From: Apostichopus californicus
Lineage: Eukaryota; Echinodermata; Holothuroidea; Aspidochirotida; Stichopodidae
DNA: 47,129 bases
Direction: 5' to 3'
Assembly: GCA_020650975.1 (NCBI GenBank)
Contig: JAIPMN010028326.1
Coordinates: forward strand, 1 to 47,129
Numbering within the stretch: the stretch's first letter is position 1; each line of letters opens with the position of its first letter. This document shows, in pieces, positions 1 to 10,330 of the stretch. The position numbers and the translations under genes are program-made. Under the pieces are notes generated by a model that was not told the origin of the DNA, did not search any database, and saw only the letters and a program-made list of their open reading frames with translations.

Positions 1-398
1 TTGCCCAGAAGGTTCGGTAGAACTCCCTCGGAAGCCCGTCCGAACCCGGGGACTTGCCATTCTTCATCTTCGAAAGCGCCTTCCAAAGCTCAACAGTGGT
101 TATTCCGCTGCCCAAAATATCATTGACATCGTGGGGAACAGTTTTTGTGATTCCCCTCAATAAATCGGCCTGTGCCGACAAGTCGACATTGCCACGCGTA
201 AACAAACTCGAATAATAATCTTTATATACGCGGACAATGCCGTGAGGGTCACTAACCACGGTCCCATCAGTAACGCGCACACATGGGACGCGTCTGTCAC
301 CCGCCGATGAGCTAACGGACTGGTAAAACCTCAGTGAAGGGCGCTCCTCAGCTTCCACCGCTTCGACACGGGCCCTGACGCGGGCACCGTGGTACTTT
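1..398 (-). mobile_element. LINE-A ORF2 fragment (endonuclease-RT linker), antisense, 5' and 3' truncated
   Basis: Nearly identical to 43140-43525 in the same orientation and to 33640-33990 on the other strand, both parts of LINE-A ORF2. It covers the linker after the endonuclease and the start of the reverse transcriptase, including the run KMKNGKSP read on the minus strand. The copy runs off the left edge and stops abruptly near 398, where unrelated Gypsy integrase sequence begins. It encodes no complete domain. I see the repeat relation directly; the ORF2 assignment comes from the longer copies. Confidence 0.85.
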
Positions 399-1551
399 TC
401 ATATATGAGTACATACTAGTCGTAGTGGATCACTTCACTAGATTTGCCCAGGCCTATGCGACGAAAAGGAAGACTGCCCTGGCAGCAGCTGATCACCTGT
501 TCAACGACTTCCTGAAGTTTGGATTTCCAAAAAGGTTGCATGATCACAAGACTACAGCAACTCAGTGGAGTGGGACGACTGAATCGTACCCTCCTAAACA
601 TGCTACGATCGATGACTGAACAACGGTTCAATTGGAAGGACTCTTTGCGTAAATGCATACATGCATACAACTGCACAAAGTGTGAAGGAACAGGTTATTC
701 ACCATTCTTCCTGATGTTTGGAAGAACACTTACCTCTCAAAACGCGACAACTGGAGACCAGAAAGAGACATATGCTGAAAAATGGCGAAACAAAATGAAG
801 GAAGCCTACAAAATTGCAGCCCAACATGCAAAGAAACAATCTGATAGAGCCAAACAAAGACTGGACAAGAAGGGACATAACGTTGCCTTGCATTCTGGTG
901 ACCGTGTTCTCGTGAAGAATCTTGCCCGGTTTGAAGGACCAGGAAAGCTTCGTCCTTTCTGGGAAGAGCAGGTTTATGTTGTTACCAATCAGTAACCAGA
1001 CATTCCTGTGTATGAAGTCCGTCCAGAGAGTAACCGGGGTCGGATTCGAGTGTTGCACCGAAATCTACTTCTAGCATGTGATGCTCTTTTACCTGATGAT
1101 AACACTCCGAGACGTAGCGCGAAGGCTTCATCGAATAAAAGGCGAACTACTGACATTGTGGAAGGGAGCACGGATAGTTCAAGCGACGATGAATGGGTGC
1201 CCGATAGATTTCCGGGTTACCCATATCAAAGGGTGAACCAAGGGTGTTCATGGTGGTGACCTCCATCGGCGGGATAGAAGGTCTGAAGTTGATGTGGGAG
1301 GGGATCAGCTCGAAATTTACAATCAAAGCAATTCAGCAGGGGCGCAGGAAATTTGTGACCCCCCAGAACAAGCAGGTCAAAATTTTAGACCACAAAGAGT
1401 TAAGCAGGGAAAGAGGGTTTTGACTTATGATTATTTGGGAAACCCTACCTGGGTCAGACAGGAACCCCATGTTTGTTATTTGTACCAGTATGTTCAGGCA
1501 GTTGAATGCGTAAAACCTAATTACTTGGCACACACTGCCAACAGGTCATAG
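399..1551 (+). pseudogene. Ty3/Gypsy integrase, C-terminal half, decayed
   Basis: The first piece (399-530) reads as an integrase core around the first catalytic Asp, with VVVDHFTRFAQAYATK. The stretch that should hold the second Asp and the catalytic Glu is deleted near 530-560, so NRTLLNML follows almost directly. Frame 3 (519-1259) continues with FNWKDSLRK, GYSPFFLMFGR and a GPY/F-like C-terminal module (GPGKLRPFWEEQVYVV, then VYEVRPES and HRNLLLACD), broken by an in-frame stop at 993-995. A frameshift near 1260 leads to a final piece (1294-1551) with LTYDYLGNPTW, a motif common at the end of Gypsy polyproteins. Nothing upstream of integrase survives, because LINE-A sequence abuts at 398. 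Confidence 0.88.
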
Positions 1552-2195
1552 TCCTACTATAGTTGTTTTTTTGTTAAACTTTACCAGACATTACTTCAAC
1601 ACTGAGAGAACTTTCAGAGTTCCATTGTATTATATGTTATAACTGTTATTGTTATCAAACTTGCTTATTCGCACAGGAATGACAGATTTCGAGATACATG
1701 TGTATGTGTTTTCTAACATAGCATTGGTGGTGAGGTTTGTGAATACAATAGTTAAATGGGAACATGCTAGTTGTTAGGGGCACAAGGAAATTTGTGAAAT
1801 GCTATGCAAGGTTTCAGTGACTAATTGGTCATTTGCAACACGACAATGTCTTTTGGGTACTGCGCAGTGGTCAAATATATTTGTCTTTTAGCCAAACGAA
1901 TGTACTTTAATATTCTGTTACTTCAGATAAAGTATAATCAGTGGTACGTTTGCTTCAAAGAAGGTTAAAGTAAACTACGTGTATACATTTATTAGTATGG
2001 GTGCCAAGGTGTTTCTAGTAGTGAGATGACTACTACGGTGTATATATCCAGCTTGTAATTAGCAAGACTCGACAAATGAGAACAGGATAGAGTGCATTTT
2101 CTAAAACTTTTATTAACCATTCATTTTTTCTTCTATATTTCTGCATATCATACATGTTAACATGTCAGGGATGACATCTCTAAAAGAGGGGAGAG
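1552..2195 (+). other. Gypsy 3' untranslated region with polypurine tract
   Basis: Noncoding stretch between the end of pol and the candidate 3' LTR. It ends in a purine run at 2182-2195 (AAAAGAGGGGAGAG), placed directly before TGTTATGGG, as expected for the plus-strand priming tract of an LTR retrotransposon. I see no other structure in it. Confidence 0.6.
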
Positions 2196-2352
2196 TGTTA
2201 TGGGTATGATTAGCGCTGCCCTACCCAAAAATGTTGTTCTTTAATTGGCGTTCAATAGCGCGTATTGTGGGCGTAGTCCCAGCGATTGAATAACATGTGC
2301 CTTAACGTTGCAACAACTAAAAGTAAACTGTTTTTCCTCTCTCCGTCTCACA
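2196..2352 (+). repeat. Candidate Gypsy 3' LTR
   Basis: It starts TGTTATGGG immediately after a polypurine tract and can be read to ...CTCACA at 2352. The right boundary is uncertain. Its last ~70 bp (2282-2352) recur at 2911-2976 and both copies stop matching right after TCTCACAG, which supports an element end there. No 5' partner LTR lies in the window. Confidence 0.5.
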
Positions 2353-2910
2353 GGTAACATGATGCTTAAACTAGGTTGTTCATTAAATATTTGTCGTTAT
2401 TAAAAGTGTTTCATTATGACGGATGGTCTAGATTTGCCATCGATACAAGAGAGTTGATATTCCTTATAAACGAGACCGCCAGGTTTGCATGTAGGATGTG
2501 TCTGTGTTATGATGGGCCTACGTATATTCGCATAACAATTGTTTGTCGTTAAATTTCGATTAGTGGTAGAAAATCATAATTTACATGAGTCATATCAGTA
2601 CAAAACTTATTTATTTCTTGATGTTGTTAATAATAGTATATTATATGTATGAGGGGTGACGTCATTGCTAGTAACAAGAGTAGGGGATTCCCCGAAATGA
2701 TCCAGATAGAAATAAGTATTTACGGCCCGCCAGATTGATTGTATTGTTATGTATTGAATTATTAGAAAGATTGAGCAGGTTTCAGTGTATTATTTTAAGA
2801 ACTAGAAGTAGCCTTTCTTTATGCCAGGATGAAAATCCATTCAGATGCCTTATCCAAATATGAAGTTAGGTTTAAATGTGAGACTGCATAGTTATTGTTT
2901 TATTATATGA
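2353..2910. other. Gene-free spacer between two LTR-like segments
   Basis: AT-rich DNA with no open frame that resembles a protein. Apart from its position between two copies of the LTR-like segment, I see nothing in it. Confidence 0.5.
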
Positions 2911-2976
2911 GCGATTGAATAACATGTGCCTGAACGTTACAACAACTAAAAGTAAACGGTTTTTCCTCTGTCTCAC
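2911..2976 (+). repeat. Second, partial copy of the LTR-like segment
   Basis: About 66 bp matching 2282-2352 with a few substitutions and a 5-bp deletion (TTCCTCTGTCTCACAG against TTCCTCTCTCCGTCTCACAG). It could be the end of an older solo LTR or a local duplication. Confidence 0.6.
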
Positions 2977-3547
2977 AGTTTTAATGTAACTTGGTGGGCT
3001 GCTGGTGCTTGGGTCCCTGCTGCCAGTGGGATCGAGAGATCCGGGTCTTAACAAGTAGTCTTAACAATTTGGTGCAAGCAACATTCGCGTGCTAACTGAA
3101 GCAGGTGGTCCATGTGACCGCGAACAAATTTGCAACAGAAACTACAGCAGTATAAATGCACATTTTACTTTGGCAAATCTCAATGCCGGAGAGAAGAAAC
3201 ATACTGTTGGACTGAAATATCCTCTTTAGGATCAGAGATGTTAGCTTCCCACACGTGCGGAGCAATAAATCTGTTCGAGGAAAAAGTCCCTAATTATCGA
3301 AATATCGCGATAAGTTTTAAATTATTTATCGTAAAGGTAAAAAGCAAATTTCCATCTATTCCTCATTAAAATGCGTTAAAATTCACAGGTTTCTCCTACT
3401 CGAGCAAGGGTGCCAGGATGACTCATCCTTCGATATAATTCCGAATAAAATTTTCTTTTCATGACAAACATTTTTTCATTAATCCCTACAATTTCTTTTA
3501 TATTTATTATTTGAAGTTGTAGAGCATGTTTTCCCACCTCCAAGACT
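2977..3547. other. Gene-free stretch
   Basis: No recognisable protein or RNA gene. The open frames present (such as 3130-3369) are short and have no motif I recognise. Confidence 0.5.
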
Positions 3548-3689
3548 TTTGTACAGAACCTCTCCCATGTTAAGAATGCTTTACTTTTCGGTCCCCTGAT
3601 TATATACACGGCTAATGAAATTTGTGTTTATCGTTCTTCGAATTTTAGGTACCGTATCGTTATTTGGAGTTACTTGAACTTAAAATGGG
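3548..3689 (+). repeat. 142-bp direct repeat, copy 1
   Basis: Matches 4158-4299 with about 10 differences. Both copies begin at TTTTGTACAGAACCTCTC and end at an ATGGG. The repeat is noncoding. The ~470-bp spacer between the copies shows no protein motif. Confidence 0.85.
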
Positions 3690-4157
3690 CCAATCAGCCG
3701 TTTCCATTAGAGATTTAAACAAGCACCGTTCTGATCTCATTATTTGTATTATTTGGGATTTTTTCTTCTAATATGTTTCGTAGCCTAGGCTACTGAAAGG
3801 AAGACTTCAGATTGAATCTGAATACATGACGAGTACGAATATTTATTTTATTAGGATTCGCTGTTACAAGATTAATAAATCAGTTCAATAAATTACAGTT
3901 AAACTCGACTGGTCCACAAAGAGCAGAATGAGAAAAGGGATATCAGTAAGAAATACTTTCAGAAAATGAAGAAAACATGAATATCCTGTACTACTTTTTG
4001 GATTCGCTGCGTTGTTTGTGAATGTCAAATAAATAGTTGTACTTCTACGAAATTTGCCGGTAATTATCCCAAACGTGATCATAGATAAAGGTTATATCAT
4101 TATATTATTCATTTCTTTTTGGGGTGGGGGGGGGGATGAAAACATTTGATATCCCTT

Positions 4158-4299
4158 TTTGTACAGAACCTCTCCTATGTTAAGAATGCTTGACTTTTCG
4201 GTCCCCTGATTACATACACGGCTAATGAAATTTGTGTTTATCGGTCTTCGAATTGTAGGGACCTTATCGTCATTTGGAGTTACTTGAACCTAATATGGG
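4158..4299 (+). repeat. 142-bp direct repeat, copy 2
   Basis: Second copy of 3548-3689, same strand. It follows a run of Gs at about 4122-4135. No TG...CA ends are obvious, so an LTR pair is possible but not shown. Confidence 0.85.
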
Positions 4300-5339
4300 T
4301 TATTTACCTGGACTGAGATATTCTGACAACGGCTTAAATTGTTCTTTAAATTTAAGACATATGTTGAAAAACAAGCAAACCCCTCTAAAATAATATATAG
4401 TAGTTTATTAGGTTACTTTTGTTACTTGTTTTAAAATAGTTTAGGAAAGCAATCCTTCATATAACTCTTTTCTTCACGTATTTGTATTGTAATGATGCTA
4501 TGTTTCATAAACTACTATTTCCAAAATACATTGAAATTGACTTTATGTTAGAAAGGTCACCTGTTTTGATTGTCTTCATATTCTTATTAATTTATAATAT
4601 ACCATTATTCATAGGCATTCACTCTCTATATTCAAGCATAAGGAAACTCCTTTTCCAAGTTAAAAAGTCCTACGGTAACATTCTTTTTTAATGTAGATAT
4701 CATTCTGTAGCTATTGGAAATATAGTGGGAAAATACCCAAACCATTCTACATGGTTATATGCCAATCAAAAATATTTGTTGGAAGAAAAATCACCGTCTT
4801 ATAATACAAAACTCGTCTGTAACTTGCTCGTCAATGCCATTCTCTGTTGGTAGTTGGCACATTGATATTTCAAATTACTTTTACTTGTCTGAAAGTCTGA
4901 TATGGTAGTTGTTCGAATATTGATGCCTAATTTAGTTGTCATCCTCTTCTCTATATATTTAATGATCGTGCATGGCTGGTCCTGTTTAAATACAATGTTA
5001 GTCCTGAAGTATTTCTATGGTCCCCATATTGTATGCAATATACTTTCATACCTGTGTTATGGAAGAGGTGTGTTTTTTAATTTCAGGACCGAGGGCAGCA
5101 TTCATTAAAGTTGCTTGTCAAAGTCAATGTGTGTTTTTTTAATTTTACCGTGCTGAAAAAGACACATATGCATACTATGGGCAAAGACAGGACCATCTTC
5201 AAACTTTGAGAAGAAAGAGGGCAGCATGATGATGGCTATAAGCCAAAGAAAATCTCAGGACCGGCTTTTCGGTCCTGTCTTTTCAAAATGTCCTGCCCTT
5301 TAAGGTGTGTTTCCCAGCACCGGTCCTGACATTCTGGGT
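4300..5339. other. Gene-free AT-rich stretch
   Basis: Short open frames only (4482-4691 and 4902-5108), rich in hydrophobic residues as expected by chance from AT-rich DNA. Related short runs around AGGACC and GGGCAGCAT occur at 5085-5105, 5185-5230 and 5257-5285, suggesting old small duplications. Confidence 0.5.
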
Positions 5340-5415
5340 GAGGTGCATTCACACACACACACACACACGTACATATATATATATGTATATATATATATGT
5401 ATATATGTATATAAA
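5340..5415 (+). repeat. Microsatellite: (AC)n followed by (AT)/(ATGT)n
   Basis: A run of CA dinucleotides near 5347-5368 changes into alternating TATA and TATG units up to 5415. The open frame on the minus strand through it is repetitive Tyr/Ile/Val/Cys and is not a gene. Confidence 0.95.
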
Positions 5416-6384
5416 GAAACAAAAATCTGAAATGTCCTAGTTGAAGGAAACACCGTTCTTGTCTATGGGCGCAAATTTTCATTTCCACTAAGTTTTATTT
5501 CAATTTAATTACAGTTCATACTCATGTATGACAACTCATTAAGACAACAAATAACGCTATCAAACAGTATATCAAAGAAGTATATACACAAATCAAAAGG
5601 AATAGGAACCACATGAAGCTAGTTAGCTTTTTCTGTTTGGTCCTGATGTGGTGGGTATTATTTAGAAGAAGATACAACAAATGAGATTTCCGTATTCCTA
5701 AAAATGGTCCGACGAGGGAAATGAAAATATAAGAACCATTTTGCAAAGCGCGTAACATTAATTCCGGTTTATTACTATTGATCGGTTGGCAAGCAGCTCT
5801 ATATTATCATTTCCCAACTGTTGACTTGACGGCAGCCATCCCGTTTTGGTTCCACTATTCATACTTCAAAATAACTTGATATTGATGACGACAGGAGGCT
5901 AGAGCATGACCTACAATACTGTTACCAGCCGCCAGTAGCTAAATTCAAATATGAAATTTTCAACTCTAGGTAACGCGATAATCACATATCAGAAGTAGTT
6001 AAAAATATAATGAGAGGTATGAACGTTTTTAGCTTATTATGCGAGACTTTGCGAAATATTTCAAATATCGCATCAAAAAAACGTGTTCGTAGTCTTGTTG
6101 GCAGTTTTAGTTCTGTAAGTCACACACTTGCAAGAACTGCGCAATCTTAATTACTGCTTACAGCCGTTTAAATGTTAATAGTAGACATAGCTGTGACCTT
6201 GTCGGCAAAAACCCTGGATGAAAGCATTTTTCTCGAATTTGTATTGTGCAAGGTTTCACCATTTCTGAAAATTGTTACTCAAGAAATCTAAAAGGGCTAT
6301 TCATTAAAGTTGGAAACCTCTCAATCACACGTTTGAAGTGGAAGAGTTTTAAAGTATTTTACGAGTTTAAAGGTCTGCTGTATA
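5416..6384. other. Gene-free stretch
   Basis: No protein, RNA gene or repeat that I can support. Confidence 0.5.
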
Positions 6385-6690
6385 GACCCCAACTATAGCA
6401 CGCTATCATGGAAAAGTTTCTTGAGATTACGTAATCGACCTGCCTTGGTCGTAAAATGACCTCTTTTGACCAATTAGTCTGCAACGCCTGCCACATATTT
6501 TTTCTTGTATGAGGGTCTTTGTGTGAACGCTGTATGATTAACTACACTGTAGACATGAAGATATTTCCACAGTGTTTACACAAAGAGCCTCATGGTGTTA
6601 AGAAGCTATGCAGGCTAATTATAGAGCCTGAGGTCGATTACGTAATCACAAAACTTTCCTAGCTATAGCGTGCTATAATTGGGGCCAGTA
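6385..6690. mobile_element. Foldback (MITE-like) element
   Basis: The left end (from about 6385, CCCAACTATAGCACGCTAT) is the inverted complement of the right end (to about 6690, ATAGCGTGCTATAATTGGGG). The match continues inward through GATTACGTAATCGACC and, more weakly, to a central pair around 6510-6530 and 6573-6595 (TCTTTGTGTGAACGCTGT against its complement). The whole ~300 bp can therefore fold on itself. There is no open frame. A clear target-site duplication is not visible. Confidence 0.8.
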
Positions 6691-7007
6691 AAGCTTATCT
6701 CTAAAATGTCAGTGATTTTGTTGATCTCCTTGTAAAAAACACTCTTCTGAGGCTGATATATAATACACAACTTCGAAATGAAAGGGAGGAAAAGTTGATA
6801 CAGAGTACTCATGCAGTTCAATGGCTGAGAATAACTCATGCGTGTATGGTGGAACTGAAATGCAGTAATATGGACCGCCGTCCTTTTTTTCAGTGTAAAG
6901 AGTCTAGTCGGTGTAAGGAGTGTACACAATTGCCACATGAAAGAATACGCGACAGTAACTTACTGTATCGAATCGTAGAACTTTAACAACATGCATCTAG
7001 GGATGTA
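6691..7007. other. Gene-free stretch
   Basis: No supported feature. The short frames on both strands are not recognisable. Confidence 0.45.
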
Positions 7008-7545
7008 CTACTTTAATCTGTTGATGACACCAACAATTAAACAAGCAGAATTTGCAACATTGGTTATGTCATCCTGCCAAGAGAGCTTATTATAAATTAA
7101 CACCCCTAGAAATTGTGTACAATTACTGTTGTTAATTGCGGTACTCGTAAGGCTTAGTGTAAACATTTCAGTTTCACCTTTGATATTATTTATTAGCACT
7201 AGCATTGTGTTTGTTTTTTATTTCTAGATGGGTTTTTTTGTAAGCTGTCAGATCGTGATTTAATTCCAGATTATGCAATTTAAAGGTCTTCGTTAACATC
7301 GAGATTATCATAATATACAGTTATGTCGTCGGCAAATAATATAAACTGAAGGACACGTGATGACTTACATCCATACCCATTAGTATGTAATATGAAAAGT
7401 AGAGGCCCCATATGGAACCTTGCAAGACGCCAATATTAATATTTGTTTCCCTATTTGTACGATACAGTTCAAAAAAATTCAGTGCCACAACCCGAACTCC
7501 ATATCTATATCATTTATTAAGTAAATTCTGCTGATGAATAACTAT
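7008..7545 (-). pseudogene. Non-LTR retrotransposon reverse transcriptase remnant (CR1/L2/Jockey-like)
   Basis: Read on the minus strand, motifs appear in the order expected for a LINE reverse transcriptase: YGVRVVALNFF (about 7505-7475), GVLQGSIWGPLLF (about 7430-7390, matching the GVPQGS..GPLLF box), FADDITVYYD (about 7335-7305, catalytic ADD) and FLGVLIYNKLSWQDDI (7113-7066). Stops and frameshifts separate them. The style differs from the Tx1-like LINEs elsewhere in the window, so this is another, older family. No endonuclease is visible. Confidence 0.82.
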
Positions 7546-7879
7546 GCCAAAAGCAGGTAAAACTGAAACAGGTCGGTAATTTGAAACAATCTACGCTCCG
7601 CAGGATAAAAAGTAAGTAGAGTCATTTTATAATCACGAATAACAGTGAATAATTTTAATTCTTTTAATCGATCAGCATGAAGAGAAAGTGGAGCACTTCT
7701 ATTAATTTTTTTAGATATCTCAATAGTTTGCAAACAAGTGGGGGGGGGGGGTAGTTCTTCTTTCCTTGCTTTGTTCACTACCCCGTTCTGCGGTTCTTAG
7801 ATGTTAGGTCTTTGTAAGTTGGCGACAAATGCACTGATATATATTTTTTTAATTCAAAAGGTCAATTTATTTGTTCCTC
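7546..7879. other. Gene-free stretch upstream of the LINE remnant
   Basis: May contain further decayed LINE sequence, but no motif is clear. A run of Gs lies at about 7741-7751. Confidence 0.4.
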
Positions 7880-8089
7880 TTACTATGCTCCTTCATAAGG
7901 CATAGCAGAAATACATGTGCGAATAATATAACGCTTTATTGGAAATGTTCACATCCCTAAATCCTTTATTCATACAACATAGTATCAAAATCGCTCATGG
8001 GAACAAATAAATACATTTGCGCACATATGCCTATAAGGGCGTGACTTCATTTGTATTTATGATATGCCTTATATGAAAGAGCATAGTAA
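7880..8089. mobile_element. Short foldback element
   Basis: TTACTATGCTC at 7880-7890 is complementary to GAGCATAGTAA at 8079-8089. The inverted match continues inward for about 50 bp with small gaps (TTCATA..AGGCATA..AAATACA). It is noncoding and about 210 bp, the size of a MITE. Confidence 0.7.
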
Positions 8090-8225
8090 AGGAAATGATT
8101 AAAGTTTATTTATTTTAACGTCGCATGCTTTCTGAAGGAGTCACAAACGGACTGTGAGAAACCTTGTAATCTACCTGAAACCACTGCATGCATTGCGATA
8201 TTCATATTTCGTCTCTTCTCAGTTT

Positions 8226-9130
8226 TCAGGAATACATCATCAGCCGCACAAACAGCAAATTCACACCGTCGCCACGACAGCCTCTGGTACCGAGTAGCTT
8301 CGAGCTGATCAAGCTGATCAAGGAGACATTGAATCTCAAACAGATCATATGGAAGATGCAGTTGACGCGATTGTTCCTTCCAGTGAAAGATTCTGCATTT
8401 GCTACCAAGTCAACGATGGTAGCCCCTATGTGCAGTGTGATATTTGTCAGCAATGGTTTCATTTCAAGTGTGTTGGTTTACCTTCGTCTCCGCATACAAC
8501 AGACCGAGTAAAACGGGACCCATTTACATGCAAGAAATGCTTGCCCACGGTATCTCGTGGAATTACAAACATCGGAAATTCATGCTGGTTCGCATCGTTG
8601 GTCACATCCTTAAAAACCGGTCCAACTCTAACAGTGCTGTTGGAGAAATGTTAACACGTATTCTTCGCAATTTAGAAGAGAAAAGCTGCCTTCCAATTGG
8701 TGATAGGGCGGTGAGACAAGCTGTTAAGACTATTGCCGACGAGGTGCGTGGTCCTTTCCTTAACTGCCAAGATCAGCAAGACGCAAGTGAGTTTTGCTCG
8801 AACTGCATCATTGACCATCTGCATCAAGAATATGTTGCAAATATGATCTCTTACCATCACCCCTTACAGGCCAGAAGTTGTGAAGAACATTGCCGCCCTC
8901 TTTGAAGACGAAGTTCGTGACGGTATTCGTTGCTCTTAATGCAGAGAAGACAACTGAAAGAATACAGTTACGAAATAGCCAAGTTGCCCCCTTGTTTAGT
9001 TTTAAATATAAACCGCACGAAAAGAGATGGCAATAAATGTGCAGCACCTCTAGATTCTATACAAAGAATGATGATCTCATCCTCTAATGTCAACTTTGAA
9101 GACAACGTGTTTGAAAAATTGGTAGTTGCT
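8226..9130 (+). pseudogene. PHD finger fused to ubiquitin-specific protease (C19/USP), truncated pseudogene
   Basis: A Cys4-His-Cys3 PHD finger reads from about 8391 to 8540 (CICYQ, QCDICQQWFHFKC, FTCKKC). Eight residues later comes a USP cysteine box, GITNIGNSCWFASL (about 8560-8600), the Cys being the expected nucleophile. After a frameshift near 8640 a second USP motif follows (QDQQDASEFC...DHLHQE, about 8765-8830). A third frame (8930-9080) carries KLPPCLVLNINRTKR, the strand before the catalytic His. A CxxC-type pair near 8930 is broken by a stop. The His box is absent: LINE-B starts near 9130. A splice-acceptor-like TTTTCAG lies at 8222-8228. USPs remove ubiquitin and PHD fingers bind histone tails. 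Whether the source was a host gene or a transposon is unknown. Confidence 0.78.
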
Positions 9131-10330
9131 TTTCGTGGAGTGCGAACGTGTTTTCGGCTGCTCTCCACTTTTCGTTGACCACACACTTTGTGTTTTTTAC
9201 GTTGGCCTTCCAATAGTTTGTAGTTTGTTTAGTGTAGTTTTGGCTTTGTTTCGTGGTTTTTGGTTTTAGTAGGTGCGTGGCTTGCCACACCCCTAAGCTG
9301 TCATGGCGGTTCGCCGTGACAGCAAAATCGTATTGTTGAGTTTTTCGGGGGAGGCTAAGGTCGTCCCCGGACAATTTTTTTCAGTTTTGCGTTCTGTTGG
9401 TTTAAAGGTCCCTGGAGAGGTTCACGCGTTTCAGCGTAAACCTCTCCGGGGTATGAATTGTTTTGATGTTAGATTCACCTCGGAAGCTGCCCGCGTCCGA
9501 GGCGTCAATGTGTTGGAGGGAGTTGGGGGACTGAAGGTCACACCGTATGACAGTTCGGTGTGGGTGACAGTCCTCCACCTCATTCTGGACATGTCTGAAC
9601 AGGTTGTTGTGCGGACACTGGGGCGTTTTGGGAAAGTGACCGGCTACGAGGAGCCGGAATTCCTTGATGTAAGGGTGTCAAGACCGGGACTAGACGAGTC
9701 AAGTCCGATATCCCCTCTACCTTGTGGGCTAATGGGCACAGGGCCCACATTGCATACCCGGGCCAGCCTCGCTCTTGTTGCAGGTGTGGGCTAGAAGGGC
9801 ATGAGGCCAGGTTGTGCCCGAACAAGCGGTGTAGCCGCTGTTTACAGGTTGGGCATACCCTGGTCGAGTGTAAAGGGGATAGCGTTTGCAACTCGTGTGG
9901 GAAAACGGGCCATCCCGCCCGTTTATGCCCAGACCGCTCATACGCCGCGAGAGCGGCTACGGGCGTGGCTGAAGCGGTCCCTGTCCCGGCCTCTGACACC
10001 GTACTACCTGATGCTCCTGTCATCGCCCCAGTGTCCGACACTAGCGCCCCGGTGGAGGCTTTGTTCCCCCTTTCGTGTCCGACCTCTCTCCTGATCGAAC
10101 TTCCCGAGACTGCCCACTGAGGCAGAGCAGGACAAAACGGCGGAGATGGTACTAGCGGAGTGGCATGCGGCGCAGGATGCCGCTTGTACTAGTTCACCGG
10201 TAGCTACGCCCGCTATCGGTGATACTAGTCGGGCCCCGAGTCAACCGGCCCAAGAGACATTAAGTGGCCCAGATTGTGACTCGCCAATGGAGGACTGCAC
10301 TACAGCCTTATTAGTTGTGGCGAGATGAAA
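9128..10330 (+). mobile_element. LINE-B (Tx1-like), 5' end and ORF1, 3' truncated
   Basis: The start is fixed by similarity of CGTGGAGTGCG at 9135 to the 5' ends of LINE-A at 28860 and (minus strand) 45600. It comprises a ~170-bp 5' UTR, then ORF1 up to about 10325, after which the match to other LINE-B copies stops. LINE-B ORF1 recurs at 17126-17370 and, antisense, at 26740-27098. Confidence 0.82.
9303..10325 (+). pseudogene. LINE-B ORF1: nucleic-acid-binding protein with CCHC zinc knuckles
   Basis: It starts at ATG 9303 after the 5' UTR. The N-terminal ~110 residues (DVRFTSEAARVRG, LKVTPYDSSVWVTVLHL) have the character of the ORF1 N-domain of Tx1-clade LINEs. A frameshift near 9665 leads to YPGQPRSCCRCGLEGH and three zinc knuckles (CCRCGLEGHEARLC, CSRCLQVGHTLVEC, CNSCGKTGHPARLC; about 9770-9940). 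Another shift near 10110 gives the acidic C-terminal tail starting TEAEQDKTAEMVLAEW. The arrangement matches ZCCHC3-like ORF1 proteins of Tx1 elements, which coat the element RNA. At least two frameshifts make it inactive. Confidence 0.82.

Noticed and set aside
5300..5488. Open frame rich in Tyr/Ile/Val/Cys
   Set aside because: Product of the (AC)n/(AT)n microsatellite.
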